The translations under genes were made by a program, and so were the position numbers. From the NCBI RefSeq assembly GCF_001510715.1, contig NZ_LMTJ01000001.1:232471-296470 (forward strand): a stretch of DNA of 64,000 nt, written 5' to 3'. This stretch comes from Bacillus sp. FJAT-29814 (GTDB lineage: Bacteria > Bacillota > Bacilli > Bacillales > Cytobacillaceae). Under the pieces are notes generated by a model that saw only the letters and a list, made by a program, of their open reading frames with translations, was not told the origin of the DNA and made no database searches. Below, one piece after another: positions 36,270 through 44,652 of this stretch. Every line of letters begins with the position of its first letter. Position 1 is the first letter of the stretch.

Positions 36270-36288
36270 TTGTAAAGAGGAGGTAAAA

Positions 36289-37071
36289 ATGAAATTAGTT
36301 GCCATGAGCGGTTACGAGAAACTTAGACATATTTATGAGAATAATTTGACTGTCGAATTGCTTGCAGAAAATTTAACTACATGCAATGTAGATGATCAAG
36401 CAAGAGATGTAAAAAATACAATGAGTCAAAAAGATTATGATATTTTTGGAGTAAGAGACAAAGACAGGGTAATCGGGTTTGTAAAAAGAGATGATTTAAA
36501 TAGTGATCAAAAAATTGAGAACTTTGTTAGAAAATTTAGCGCGGATGATTTGATCTCGGATTCTACTTCTTTGATTGATTTGCTAGATATATTTCAAGAC
36601 AAGGAATTCATTTTTATTCTTGAAAGAAATAGCGTATCTAAAATAGTAACCGTAGCGGATCTACAAAAACAACCAATCAGAATGCTGGCATTTAGCTTAA
36701 TTTCCTTATTGGAAATGTATTTGCTATCTTTAATTAAAGGATATTATTCAAATGAAAGTTGGATCCCATTGCTTTCAGAATCCAGATTAGACATGGCCAA
36801 GAAATTAATGGAGGCAAGAATGGAAAATAATGAGGCTCTGACATTATTGGACAATACTCAGCTGGGCGATAAAGGTACCATTGTACAAAAAACACAAGAG
36901 TTGGTTGATAAATTAGGATTTGAATCTAAAAGTCAATGTAGAGATTTCTTTAAAAAGATTGAAAAACTTAGAAATAATACGGCACATTCACAACAAAAAA
37001 TTTACCATGATAATAATGAGTTTATTGCTCTGATTTTGCAAATTGAAAGAGTCATTAAAAATAGTATTTAA
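36289..37071 (+). CDS. CBS-domain protein with C-terminal HEPN-like domain
   Basis: A 260-aa protein of unknown function. Residues ~15-130 look like a CBS pair (ENLTTCNVDDQARDVKNTM, DIFGVRDKDRVIGFVKRDDL, FIFILERNSVSKIVTVADL), which usually senses adenine nucleotides. The C-terminal half is helical and contains EKLRNNTAHSQ with RNNTAH at ~228-233, the Rx4-6H motif of HEPN ribonucleases. HEPN proteins act in toxin-antitoxin and anti-phage systems, but no antitoxin or partner gene is adjacent. GAGGAGG precedes the ATG. The ribonuclease assignment is an inference from one motif. Confidence 0.55.
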   Translation: MKLVAMSGYEKLRHIYENNLTVELLAENLTTCNVDDQARDVKNTMSQKDYDIFGVRDKDRVIGFVKRDDLNSDQKIENFVRKFSADDLISDSTSLIDLLDIFQDKEFIFILERNSVSKIVTVADLQKQPIRMLAFSLISLLEMYLLSLIKGYYSNESWIPLLSESRLDMAKKLMEARMENNEALTLLDNTQLGDKGTIVQKTQELVDKLGFESKSQCRDFFKKIEKLRNNTAHSQQKIYHDNNEFIALILQIERVIKNSI

Positions 37072-37171
37072 GTGCTTTGAAAAACTATAGGATAATGTAG
37101 TTGCAGAAAAATATCGCAAAAGGTTTATTTGAAATGACTGTATTTGGGAATAAAACCAAACCACTAGCCTA

Positions 37172-37226
37172 TCGAAAAATTGACAGGGAAGGTTCGTATG
37201 GCAAATACCATAAGAACCTTCCCTGT
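37172..37226 (-). terminator. Strong terminator of the minus-strand thiolase gene
   Basis: A 13-bp perfect stem ACAGGGAAGGTTC (37183-37195) / GAACCTTCCCTGT (37214-37226), extended inside by TATGG/CCATA. On the minus strand it is followed by CAATTTTTCG, so it terminates the thiolase gene. It may also stop readthrough from the CBS-HEPN gene. Confidence 0.75.
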
Positions 37227-37245
37227 GAAATTTGGAATCCTTCTT

Positions 37246-38478
37246 TTATCTCCCAATCACAAAACAAACGGTGGTTGTTGCGCTGCCTCCGATGTTTAAG
37301 GTGGCGACATTTTTGGCATCTTTTACTTGGTAGCTTCCTGCTGTACCAGTGACTTGCTTATAAGCATCAAGAACCATTCGAATTCCGGTTGCACCGACTG
37401 GGTGGCCTAAGCCGATTAATCCTCCGCTTGGATTGATGGGGATTCGACCATTGAAGGTAATATCCCCTGATTCAATAGCCTTCCAGTTTTCGCCGGGTTC
37501 TGTTATCCCGAAATGATCAATGGCCATATATTCAGTGATGGAAAAGCAATCATGTGTTTCAATCGCATCAATATCGTCCACGCCGCGAAGTCCTGCTCGG
37601 CCAAACATGTCCTCAATGGCTTTACGGACATGTGGAAACACGTAGCGCTGCTCCGCACTTTCCTTCATCTTGTCTTCAAGCAGCATGGGGGCTGTTTTGT
37701 GCCCCCAGCCTTTTATGACAGGGATGTTTTCGAACGGTATTTTGTGACGGTCGGCATAGGCCCTTGCGTATTTTTCGGATGAGAGAAAGATTGTGGCTCC
37801 GCCGTCTGTCACTTGCCCGCAATCCTGGCGGCGAACACGGCCTTCAATTACATGATTATGCTCATCATTTTCCAGAAAGCTATATTCATTGAATTGCCAC
37901 TTTCTTGTTTGAGCGTTAGGGTTTCGCTTCGCATTTTCAAGATTAATTTTCGCGATTTCAGCTATGTGTTCATAGCGAATCCCGTAGCGCTCGTCATAAA
38001 CATCGATTAATCGATTAAATAAATAGGGCCAAGGATAGGTGGCGTCTTGTGCCTCCCGACCTGTCCAGCAGGCGACACCGAGGTTATCCGCCGCTTGTTC
38101 TCCTGATACATTGCGCAGTAATTCTACTCCTGTTACACAAGCTAGATCATAACGGCTAGCCTCTATATCGGCTGCAGCTGCCAGGATGGCGATACTGCCT
38201 GAAGCGCAGGCTGCTTCATGGCGGCTTGCCGGAACACCGGAGAAGGCGGGATGAATTGAAGCGAATAATCCGCCAAGCTGGCCTTGCTTGCTCCCCAGCT
38301 CTCCAACAAAATTCCCGATATGACAAACTTCCACTTCACTCGGATTAATTTTCGTTGATTCCAGTGCACCCTCGACACTGGATTTTAATAGATCAAAAAT
38401 GTTTTTTCCTTCTCGCGCCCAATTTCTTGAAAAATCAGTTTGGTATCCGCCAAGCACATAAACCTTAGATGTATTCAT
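37246..38478 (-). CDS. SCP-x-type thiolase/acetyl-CoA acetyltransferase
   Basis: A 410-aa thiolase-fold enzyme with the nucleophile in EAACASGSIAI, ETHDCFSITEYM (HDxF motif) and GLGHPVGATG. The C-terminal CxG is replaced by NIGGSATTT, as in SCP-x-type members. GAGGAGG precedes its ATG. It lies just downstream of, and on the same strand as, the sigma-54 activator, with which it may be co-transcribed. It likely performs the thiolytic step for the regulon that the activator controls. No DUF35 gene is next to it. Confidence 0.88.
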   Translation of the reverse strand: MNTSKVYVLGGYQTDFSRNWAREGKNIFDLLKSSVEGALESTKINPSEVEVCHIGNFVGELGSKQGQLGGLFASIHPAFSGVPASRHEAACASGSIAILAAAADIEASRYDLACVTGVELLRNVSGEQAADNLGVACWTGREAQDATYPWPYLFNRLIDVYDERYGIRYEHIAEIAKINLENAKRNPNAQTRKWQFNEYSFLENDEHNHVIEGRVRRQDCGQVTDGGATIFLSSEKYARAYADRHKIPFENIPVIKGWGHKTAPMLLEDKMKESAEQRYVFPHVRKAIEDMFGRAGLRGVDDIDAIETHDCFSITEYMAIDHFGITEPGENWKAIESGDITFNGRIPINPSGGLIGLGHPVGATGIRMVLDAYKQVTGTAGSYQVKDAKNVATLNIGGSATTTVCFVIGR

Positions 38479-38557
38479 GAATAACTGCCTCCTCTATAAA
38501 AGAAATGATAAAATCGACTTTCTGTTTAATTTAAGGATGCAATTTTCATGCCAAAGG

Positions 38558-39937
38558 CTATTTGAACCGCTGTAGCTTCTTTACGAGCGAGGATTGACTG
38601 ATTCCGAGTACTTCTGCTGCTTTACGGGTTGTTTTATATTCTTTTAATTTTTCCATAATGATTTTCTTCTCTAAATCTTGAAGAATTTTTTTCAAGGTCC
38701 GTTGATTAGGGTTCTCGGTAGAATGAAGGAACGGAAGATCTGACCATTGAATATCATCATGGTCAATGGTCACCGCTAACCGCTCTATTAAATTTTCCAT
38801 CTCCCGGATATTGCCCGGCCACTTAGAATCCTCGAATAATTGGATCGTATCGTCCGAAAATCTCTTGGTTAACCCATATTTTCTATTTGTTTTTTCAAGG
38901 AAATGATAGGCAAGTGGCGCAATGTCTTCGACTCTTTCCCTTAATGGCGGAATCGTAATCGGAATGATATTCAAACGATAAAATAAATCTTGTCTGAACT
39001 TCCCTTCATTTACGAGTTGTTCAAGGTTTTTATTCGTTGCCGAGACAACCCGTACATTGATTCTGATGCTTTTCCTGCCGCCAATTCTAGTAATTTCGAA
39101 TTCTTGCAGAACACGTAGCAGCTTGACCTGCAAATCAAGCGGCATGTCTCCAATTTCATCTAAAAAGATGGTTCCACCGTTTGCCTGTTCAAATAACCCC
39201 GGCTTCCCGCGGCTGTCCGCCCCTGTAAAGGCTCCCTTTTCATAGCCAAAAAGCTCTGATTCCAGAAGATTTGAAGGGATAGCGGCACAATTCACCTTAA
39301 TTAATGGTTCATTTGCGCGTTTGCTTAGCCGATGGATGTAATTTAACAGCACTTCCTTCCCTGTTCCTGATTCGCCATGAATAAGAATCGTCGTATCCAC
39401 TTTAGCAATCTTTGCACATATAGCAAGGATTTTTTGAAATTCGGGGCTTTTGGCAATAATATCTGGAAAAACCGGGATTTCTTCATGAATTTTCATGTTT
39501 CCTTTGTGATGATGCTTCATTTTAAGAGCAATTGATAGTATTTGATCAATTTTGAGTTTGTTCAATTCAGCGATATCGCGAATAATTAACACAACATGGG
39601 TAACTTGGCCTTTGGCATTCTTTATCGGGCTCCCCGTCATTAACACACCCGACCCTCTAATATTGATGACCTTTGTAACGGGTTTTTCATGTTTTAAGAC
39701 GTCAAGAGTAATAGAATCGTTTATAATACCATTTTTCAATACATCATGTATATTTGATCCTACAAATTCTGACTCTGAATACGAAGTAATTCTGCATGCA
39801 GCCTTATTGATGGCGATTCCATATCCATCCGCATCTCTAATAGCCAGACCGTCATAGGATGATTCAAATACCTGCTTGAATAATTCGAGCAAAGAAAACT
39901 CTCCCTTCATAAAACTCTCTGATAAAAAATTCATCAC
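38558..39937 (-). CDS. Sigma-54-dependent activator (PAS-AAA-Fis)
   Basis: A 459-aa enhancer-binding protein. A PAS sensor spans residues ~20-125 (SYDGLAIRDADGYG), followed by an AAA+ domain with Walker A GESGTGKE (~188-195), the sigma-54 contact loop GAFTGA (~235-240) and Walker B GGTIFLDEIGDM. A Fis helix-turn-helix (TTRKAAEVLGISQSSLVKK) is at the end. The PAS domain suggests direct sensing of a small aromatic or acyl compound. The start is GTG/ATG at 39937/39934, or ATG further in (MKGEFS); the first two lie inside the UAS pair, so the protein may repress itself. It should activate promoters at 40028 and 51921. Confidence 0.92.
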   Translation of the reverse strand: MMNFLSESFMKGEFSLLELFKQVFESSYDGLAIRDADGYGIAINKAACRITSYSESEFVGSNIHDVLKNGIINDSITLDVLKHEKPVTKVINIRGSGVLMTGSPIKNAKGQVTHVVLIIRDIAELNKLKIDQILSIALKMKHHHKGNMKIHEEIPVFPDIIAKSPEFQKILAICAKIAKVDTTILIHGESGTGKEVLLNYIHRLSKRANEPLIKVNCAAIPSNLLESELFGYEKGAFTGADSRGKPGLFEQANGGTIFLDEIGDMPLDLQVKLLRVLQEFEITRIGGRKSIRINVRVVSATNKNLEQLVNEGKFRQDLFYRLNIIPITIPPLRERVEDIAPLAYHFLEKTNRKYGLTKRFSDDTIQLFEDSKWPGNIREMENLIERLAVTIDHDDIQWSDLPFLHSTENPNQRTLKKILQDLEKKIIMEKLKEYKTTRKAAEVLGISQSSLVKKLQRFK

Positions 39938-39956
39938 CTGATTCTATTATTCATCA
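39920..39956 (+). promoter_or_regulatory. Tandem UAS pair for the sigma-54 activator (site 1)
   Basis: TGATAAAAAATTCATCA (39920-39936), 2 bp, then TGATTCTATTATTCATCA (39939-39956). The pair recurs at 51833 with the first unit identical and the second differing in two bases. It ends 71 bp before the -24 element of the 40028 promoter and overlaps the activator's own start codon. Confidence 0.82.
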
Positions 39957-40027
39957 CTAACGCGTAAAATCCTTCTCGACTTTTAACAATATTCATAATA
40001 TTCACCATTTTTGTGCGTTTTTATTGT

Positions 40028-40043
40028 TGGCACGGTACTTGCA
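40028..40043 (+). promoter_or_regulatory. Sigma-54 promoter of the CoA ligase/enoyl-CoA hydratase operon
   Basis: TGGCACGGTACTTGCA is a full -24/-12 match. It is identical over all 16 bases to the promoter at 51921. It lies divergently from the activator gene, 122 bp before the ligase start. Confidence 0.9.
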
Positions 40044-40164
40044 TTGTTAATTCATGACCATGTCGTTACTGAAGTCATCCTTGTAGAAAAGGAGATATTA
40101 CTAAAAATGTAAATGGATTCGACAATTTACTATTGATATTATGTGAAAGTTTGGAGGGGATTTT

Positions 40165-41889
40165 ATGGTTGTGGAAATGTTTAAACAAACATTAGGGACT
40201 GAAGAAGAGTCGGTAATCAAAAAACTTGAAAAATGGGCGAGAGAAAGAGGGGATAAAACGTTTATCTATTATGGGGAAGAAAATCGATCGATTACCTATA
40301 AAACATTTAATGAACTGGCCAATAGTTTCGCGCACAATTTAATTGATAAAGGCATTCAAAAAGGGGACCGCATTTCTCTATTTTTAAAAAATTCCTACAT
40401 CACAACGATTGCCATGTTTGGTATTTGGAAAGCGGGGGCTGTTTACTGTCCGATTAACTTTAATTATATGGGCAACCTGCTATCATATCAGATTAATGAT
40501 ACAGAGCCGAAAATGCTGATTACGGAAAGGCAAATGGTACCAATCATCAACGATATAAAAGATAGATTAACGCCTATAACTATCGTCCTCCATGATCCAA
40601 AAGAGTGTGAACATGATTATCAAGACGAAGTAAATATCAAACTAGATGGAAAGTTTCCTAGTCTGTTGTTTCAAGATTTTATAGTAGGTAATAATGACAA
40701 TCCAAATATTGACCTCCATTTTTACGATATAGCGAATATTATTTATACATCAGGTACAACAGGCCCTTCTAAAGGGGTTGTACAATCTTATCGTTGTCTT
40801 CACAGTTATACGTATCTCGTACGCGCCTTTAATAATCAAGAAGACGTCCTTTATAATGATTTGCCGATGTATCATGTCGGAGCAGCATTTGCGAATGTTG
40901 TCAATGCCGCTTTTGTCGGATGTACGGTTGCGATGTGGGATAAATTCAGTCCAAGTAATTTTTGGAAGCGAATTGAAATAAGCGGAGCGACAAATGCAAT
41001 CCTTGTAGATGTGATGATTCATTGGTTAATGAAAGAAGCCCCGACTGAAAACGACCGCAATAATACATTGAAAAAAGTACAACTGCAGCCGCTGCCTGAA
41101 TATCACAATGATTTCGCCAAACGATTTGGTATTCATTTTGTAGAAACAGAGTATGGGCAGACTGAGACCGGGGGTGGGTGTCATGTAATTATTGATGAGC
41201 TTGGTGAGGAACAAGGCACTCCAATTGAAATGTATAAAGGATATACAAGAGAGGAAGTAGCCGAAATTGCCAAAAATTTAAATCTTTCTTTTCCAAAAGG
41301 TAACATAAAATTTCCAAAAGGTTTCGTAGGAGGTTCGACTCCATTTATGGAAGTAGCAATCCTAAATGAACATGATGAGGAATGTGACATTGGGGAGTCA
41401 GGACAATTTGCTTATCGCCCTCTTTTTCCGCATATCATGATGAAAGAATATTATAACAAGCCTGCAGCGACTACAGAAGCCTTCCAAAATCTTTGGTTTC
41501 ATTCAGGGGATGTAGGCTATAAGGATGAAAATGGATTCTATTATTTCGTTGATCGAATGAAAAATTTGATAAGACATAAAGGGGAGAATATTTCATCCTA
41601 TCAAATTGAAAGTCTCATAAATCAGCATGATTTAGTTGATATATGTGCCGCTTTTCCAATTCCTGCCGAAGAGGGAGATGCGGATGATATTGTTGTCTTC
41701 GTTGTCCCAAAAACAGATGAATTAAGCGAAGCAGCGCTTGGTGAATGGACGAAAAGGGAAATGCCGAAGTATATGTGGCCTAAGCACATTCGCATCGTAC
41801 CGGATTTGCCGAAAACACCGACGAATAAAATTGAGAAATATAAATTAAGGGCCTTGATTTTAGAAGAGTTTCAAAAAGTTAATATTTAA
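40165..41889 (+). CDS. CaiC-like acyl/aryl-CoA ligase
   Basis: An adenylate-forming ligase of 574 aa resembling crotonobetaine/carnitine-CoA ligase-type enzymes. The P-loop IIYTSGTTGPSKGVV is at ~192-206, ETEYGQTETGGG in the middle, and the hinge HSGDVGYKDENGFYYFVDRM (~450-469) precedes the C-terminal TPTNKIEKYKL with the catalytic Lys. It activates the imported acid to a CoA thioester. GGAGGGG precedes the ATG. It is the first gene behind the sigma-54 promoter and feeds the hydratase/VOC pairs that follow. Confidence 0.88.
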   Translation: MVVEMFKQTLGTEEESVIKKLEKWARERGDKTFIYYGEENRSITYKTFNELANSFAHNLIDKGIQKGDRISLFLKNSYITTIAMFGIWKAGAVYCPINFNYMGNLLSYQINDTEPKMLITERQMVPIINDIKDRLTPITIVLHDPKECEHDYQDEVNIKLDGKFPSLLFQDFIVGNNDNPNIDLHFYDIANIIYTSGTTGPSKGVVQSYRCLHSYTYLVRAFNNQEDVLYNDLPMYHVGAAFANVVNAAFVGCTVAMWDKFSPSNFWKRIEISGATNAILVDVMIHWLMKEAPTENDRNNTLKKVQLQPLPEYHNDFAKRFGIHFVETEYGQTETGGGCHVIIDELGEEQGTPIEMYKGYTREEVAEIAKNLNLSFPKGNIKFPKGFVGGSTPFMEVAILNEHDEECDIGESGQFAYRPLFPHIMMKEYYNKPAATTEAFQNLWFHSGDVGYKDENGFYYFVDRMKNLIRHKGENISSYQIESLINQHDLVDICAAFPIPAEEGDADDIVVFVVPKTDELSEAALGEWTKREMPKYMWPKHIRIVPDLPKTPTNKIEKYKLRALILEEFQKVNI

Positions 41890-41919
41890 GGATAATGCAG
41901 GAAAGAGGTGGGTGGATTG

Positions 41920-42711
41920 TTGTCTACAGAAGAAACATACGAAACGATTGTTTTTGAAAACAATAATGGGATTGCGAAAATTACGTTAAACCGTCCTGAG
42001 CAGCTGAATGCGCTAAATTATGCAATGTTACTAGATTTAGATAAGGCTGTTTCCAGAATTAAAGAAGATGACACCATTCGGGTATTAATCATAACGGGGG
42101 CTGGGAGAGCGTTTAGTGCAGGTGGCGATGTTAAGGGTTTTGAAAACGCAACCATTCGCCATATGAATCACCAAATGGAAATTGGCAATCGAGTGGTTAC
42201 GAATATTGCTAATTTAAAAATTCCTGTAATTTCAGCAATCAATGGTCATGCCGTTGGTCTCGGTTTTAACTTCGCTTTAGCTGGAGATATTATCATCGCA
42301 TCAGACAAGGCTAAATTCTCGCAGATTTTCATTAAAATTGGCGTTATTCCTGACGGCGGAGGCACCTTTTTTCTGCCGCGGCTAATTGGGTTAGCGAAAG
42401 CGAAGGAGCTGATGTTTACAGGGAGAATGCTAGATGCGAAAGAAGCCTGTGATATGGGGATTGTGAGCAGGGTAGTAAATAGTGAAGATTTTGAACAAGA
42501 AATTGAAAAGCTGGCTCACCAATTTAGCCAAGCCCCAACAAAAGCCATCGGCATTATGAAACAGTTACTGAACAAAAGTTATGATCATGATCTGCAGACA
42601 GCTTTAAGCTATGAACAACTAGGACAAAACCTTGTCCTTGACTCAGATGATTATCATGAAGGCGTTCAGGCTTTTATCGATAAAAGATCACCAAAATTCT
42701 TAGGAAAATAA
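41920..42711 (+). CDS. Enoyl-CoA hydratase/isomerase, copy 1
   Basis: A crotonase-family protein of about 263 aa. The oxyanion-hole motifs are AFSAGGDVKGF and NGHAVGLGFNFALAGDII. In place of the QPEI hydratase glutamate it has QIFI, while IPDGGGTFFLPRLIG carries an Asp as in PaaG-type isomerases, so isomerisation or another crotonase reaction is more likely than simple hydration. The start is a TTG at 41920 (or 41917) after AAAGAGGTG; a GTG at 41908 is inside that site. It forms a pair with the VOC gene behind it; the pair is repeated at 43233-44469. Confidence 0.86.
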   Translation: MSTEETYETIVFENNNGIAKITLNRPEQLNALNYAMLLDLDKAVSRIKEDDTIRVLIITGAGRAFSAGGDVKGFENATIRHMNHQMEIGNRVVTNIANLKIPVISAINGHAVGLGFNFALAGDIIIASDKAKFSQIFIKIGVIPDGGGTFFLPRLIGLAKAKELMFTGRMLDAKEACDMGIVSRVVNSEDFEQEIEKLAHQFSQAPTKAIGIMKQLLNKSYDHDLQTALSYEQLGQNLVLDSDDYHEGVQAFIDKRSPKFLGK

Positions 42712-42726
42712 GAGAGGAGAATCAGT

Positions 42727-43164
42727 ATGAACGTAACGAATGGAGCGAAGGTAACGAAGGTACCTTATGTCGCAATTGCAGTTAAGGACCGTGACAAAGC
42801 AGCCGATTTTTTTACAAAGACGTTTGGCGGAGAAGTGGTATATAGGTATTCAGGACCTGACATCGTCTTTTTAGGCTATAAGGATGCTTTGATTCGAATC
42901 GGTGATTTTCATCTTTATTTAATGGAACCAATGGAAGAAAACAGTGTTGTGGGCAAATTTATTAAAAAACGCGGGGAAGGTCTTCATCATATCGCATTTT
43001 CTTTCCCAAATTTACAAGAAGCCGTAGAAGATTTAAGAGAAAGATCACTAACAGTTTTCGATTTAGGTCAAGCCACTGATGAGCTTGCTTTTCTTCATCC
43101 AAAAGATGCATTTGGGGTGTTATTAGAGTTGACCCCTGAGAATATCAAATACAGGAATGATTGA
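42727..43164 (+). CDS. VOC-family protein (methylmalonyl-CoA epimerase-like), copy 1
   Basis: A 145-aa vicinal-oxygen-chelate protein close to methylmalonyl-CoA epimerases. GEGLHHIAFSF (metal His) and GVLLELTPE (metal Glu) are present. The usual first metal ligand in (D)HxAIAV is Tyr14 here (VPYVAIAV), and the LxQP glutamine is MEP. This may shift metal binding or chemistry away from epimerisation. The ATG follows GAGAGGAG. It is coupled to the crotonase upstream and duplicated downstream. Confidence 0.8.
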   Translation: MNVTNGAKVTKVPYVAIAVKDRDKAADFFTKTFGGEVVYRYSGPDIVFLGYKDALIRIGDFHLYLMEPMEENSVVGKFIKKRGEGLHHIAFSFPNLQEAVEDLRERSLTVFDLGQATDELAFLHPKDAFGVLLELTPENIKYRND

Positions 43165-43232
43165 TTTTATCTATTTTATTTGGATGAAAGAATTATTAGG
43201 GAGAAACAATGTCGTGAAAGGTGGAATTGAGC

Positions 43233-44024
43233 ATGTCGAGTGTATATGAGTTCAAGACAATTTCTTTGGATGTGGAAGAAGGGATTGCTAGGTTAACTTT
43301 AAACAGACCGGACAATCTAAATGCATTAAATTTTGCTTTGATCAAGGAGTTGGATCAGGCTGTATCCTTTATTCAGAATAATAACAAAATTAGAGTTCTT
43401 GTCATTACCGGGGCTGGAAAAGCTTTTTGCGCGGGTGGAGACGTGAAAGCAATGGAGACCATGACGCAGGAAGATAATCAGGAAGCGCTAAGACTAGCCA
43501 ACCGTGCTCTCTACAACATTGCAAATTTAGAAGTTCCTGTTATTTCTGCTGTTAATGGCTACGCCTTTGGTGCGGGATTGAGTCTTGCTTTGGCAGGGGA
43601 TGTTATTATTGCATCTGAACAGGCGAAATTTTCGGCAGCTTTTGTAAAAGTTGGTTTGGCCCCGGAAATGGGCGGATCCTATTTTCTCCCGCGTTTAATT
43701 GGATTAGCCAAAGCAAAAGATTTAGTATTCTCTGGTCGAACGCTTGATGCTCAGGAGGCCCATAATTTAGGCCTTATTTCCAGCGTAGTAGGGTTTGAGG
43801 AATTTAATAATGAGGTGGAAAGGGAAGTTGAAAGGTTTTCTCAAGCTCCTACGAAAGCACTTGGAATTGCTAAAAAACTTCTTAATCACAGTTTAGAAAG
43901 AGATCTCAATACAACCTTAATCTATGAGCAAGTATACTGCCCGAGGGCAGCGCAAACAATGGATCATAAAGAAGCAGTTCGCGCGTTTAAAGAAAAAAGG
44001 TTACCGGTTTTTACCGGTAATTAA
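43233..44024 (+). CDS. Enoyl-CoA hydratase/isomerase, copy 2
   Basis: A crotonase-family protein of 263 aa and the clear paralogue of the 41920 product: TLNRPDNLNALN, RVLVITGAGKAFCAGGDVKA, NGYAFGAGLSLALAGDVIIA, YFLPRLIGLAKAKDLVFSGR. Here the acidic position is APEMGG (Glu instead of Asp), and QPEI is AAFV. The two copies may therefore act on successive or slightly different acyl-CoAs. The ATG at 43233 follows GAAAGGTGG. It lies within the sigma-54 operon. Confidence 0.86.
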   Translation: MSSVYEFKTISLDVEEGIARLTLNRPDNLNALNFALIKELDQAVSFIQNNNKIRVLVITGAGKAFCAGGDVKAMETMTQEDNQEALRLANRALYNIANLEVPVISAVNGYAFGAGLSLALAGDVIIASEQAKFSAAFVKVGLAPEMGGSYFLPRLIGLAKAKDLVFSGRTLDAQEAHNLGLISSVVGFEEFNNEVEREVERFSQAPTKALGIAKKLLNHSLERDLNTTLIYEQVYCPRAAQTMDHKEAVRAFKEKRLPVFTGN

Positions 44025-44040
44025 TGAAAGAGGTAAAAAA

Positions 44041-44469
44041 ATGAATACAAAAGTAACGAAAGTTCCTTACGTTGCCATTGCGGTTAAAGATATGCATAAA
44101 GCGGCCGATTTTTTTGCCAATACATTCGGGGGTGAAATAATAAGTAAAGGGACAGTTGAGGAAGAATTATATTTGGATTGTATGGTCAAAATTGGGGACT
44201 TCTGTCTTTACTTAATGGAGCCTATGTCGGAAGAAAGTGTAATTGGACGATACATTTCAAAAAACGGAGAAGGCCTTCATCATCTCTGTTTCACTTTTCA
44301 AGATCCTAAACTGGCTCTAGCCGAATTAAGAGAAAAAGGGCTTCGCGTTAATAGTATCTATTTTGATGTAGACGACATCGAATTAGGTTTTATGCATCCC
44401 AAGGACGCTTATGGAGTACTTCTTGAACTAACTCCAGAGACCGTTCCCTTACGTACAGATATTTCATAG
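44041..44469 (+). CDS. VOC-family protein (methylmalonyl-CoA epimerase-like), copy 2
   Basis: A 142-aa paralogue of the 42727 product (VTKVPYVAIAVKD, AADFFANTFGGE, GEGLHHLCFTF, GFMHPKDAYGVLLELTPE). Like copy 1 it has Tyr (residue 10) where the first metal His of methylmalonyl-CoA epimerase lies. A longer frame overlaps the crotonase gene, but AAAGAGG and the ATG at 44041 define the start. The gene starts 16 bp after crotonase copy 2. Confidence 0.8.
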   Translation: MNTKVTKVPYVAIAVKDMHKAADFFANTFGGEIISKGTVEEELYLDCMVKIGDFCLYLMEPMSEESVIGRYISKNGEGLHHLCFTFQDPKLALAELREKGLRVNSIYFDVDDIELGFMHPKDAYGVLLELTPETVPLRTDIS

Positions 44470-44652
44470 CGATTTTTTCCCTTACGTAGTAGTCTTCTAG
44501 GGGGAATGATCCTTGGTATTATGTAAGCGAATTCAATAAATTGGTATGGATATTTTACAAGAGCATGGAGGATCTATTTCTTTCTAGGATCCGGATCATG
44601 GAAGATCCTTCAAGAAAGAGCTATTACTACTAATATAATTGGAGGGAAATGA

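Noticed and set aside
44560..44625. Terminator between VOC copy 2 and the binding-protein gene
   Set aside because: AGGATC/GATCCT arms with a 12-nt loop lack a T-run, so it does not qualify; the genes are likely co-transcribed.
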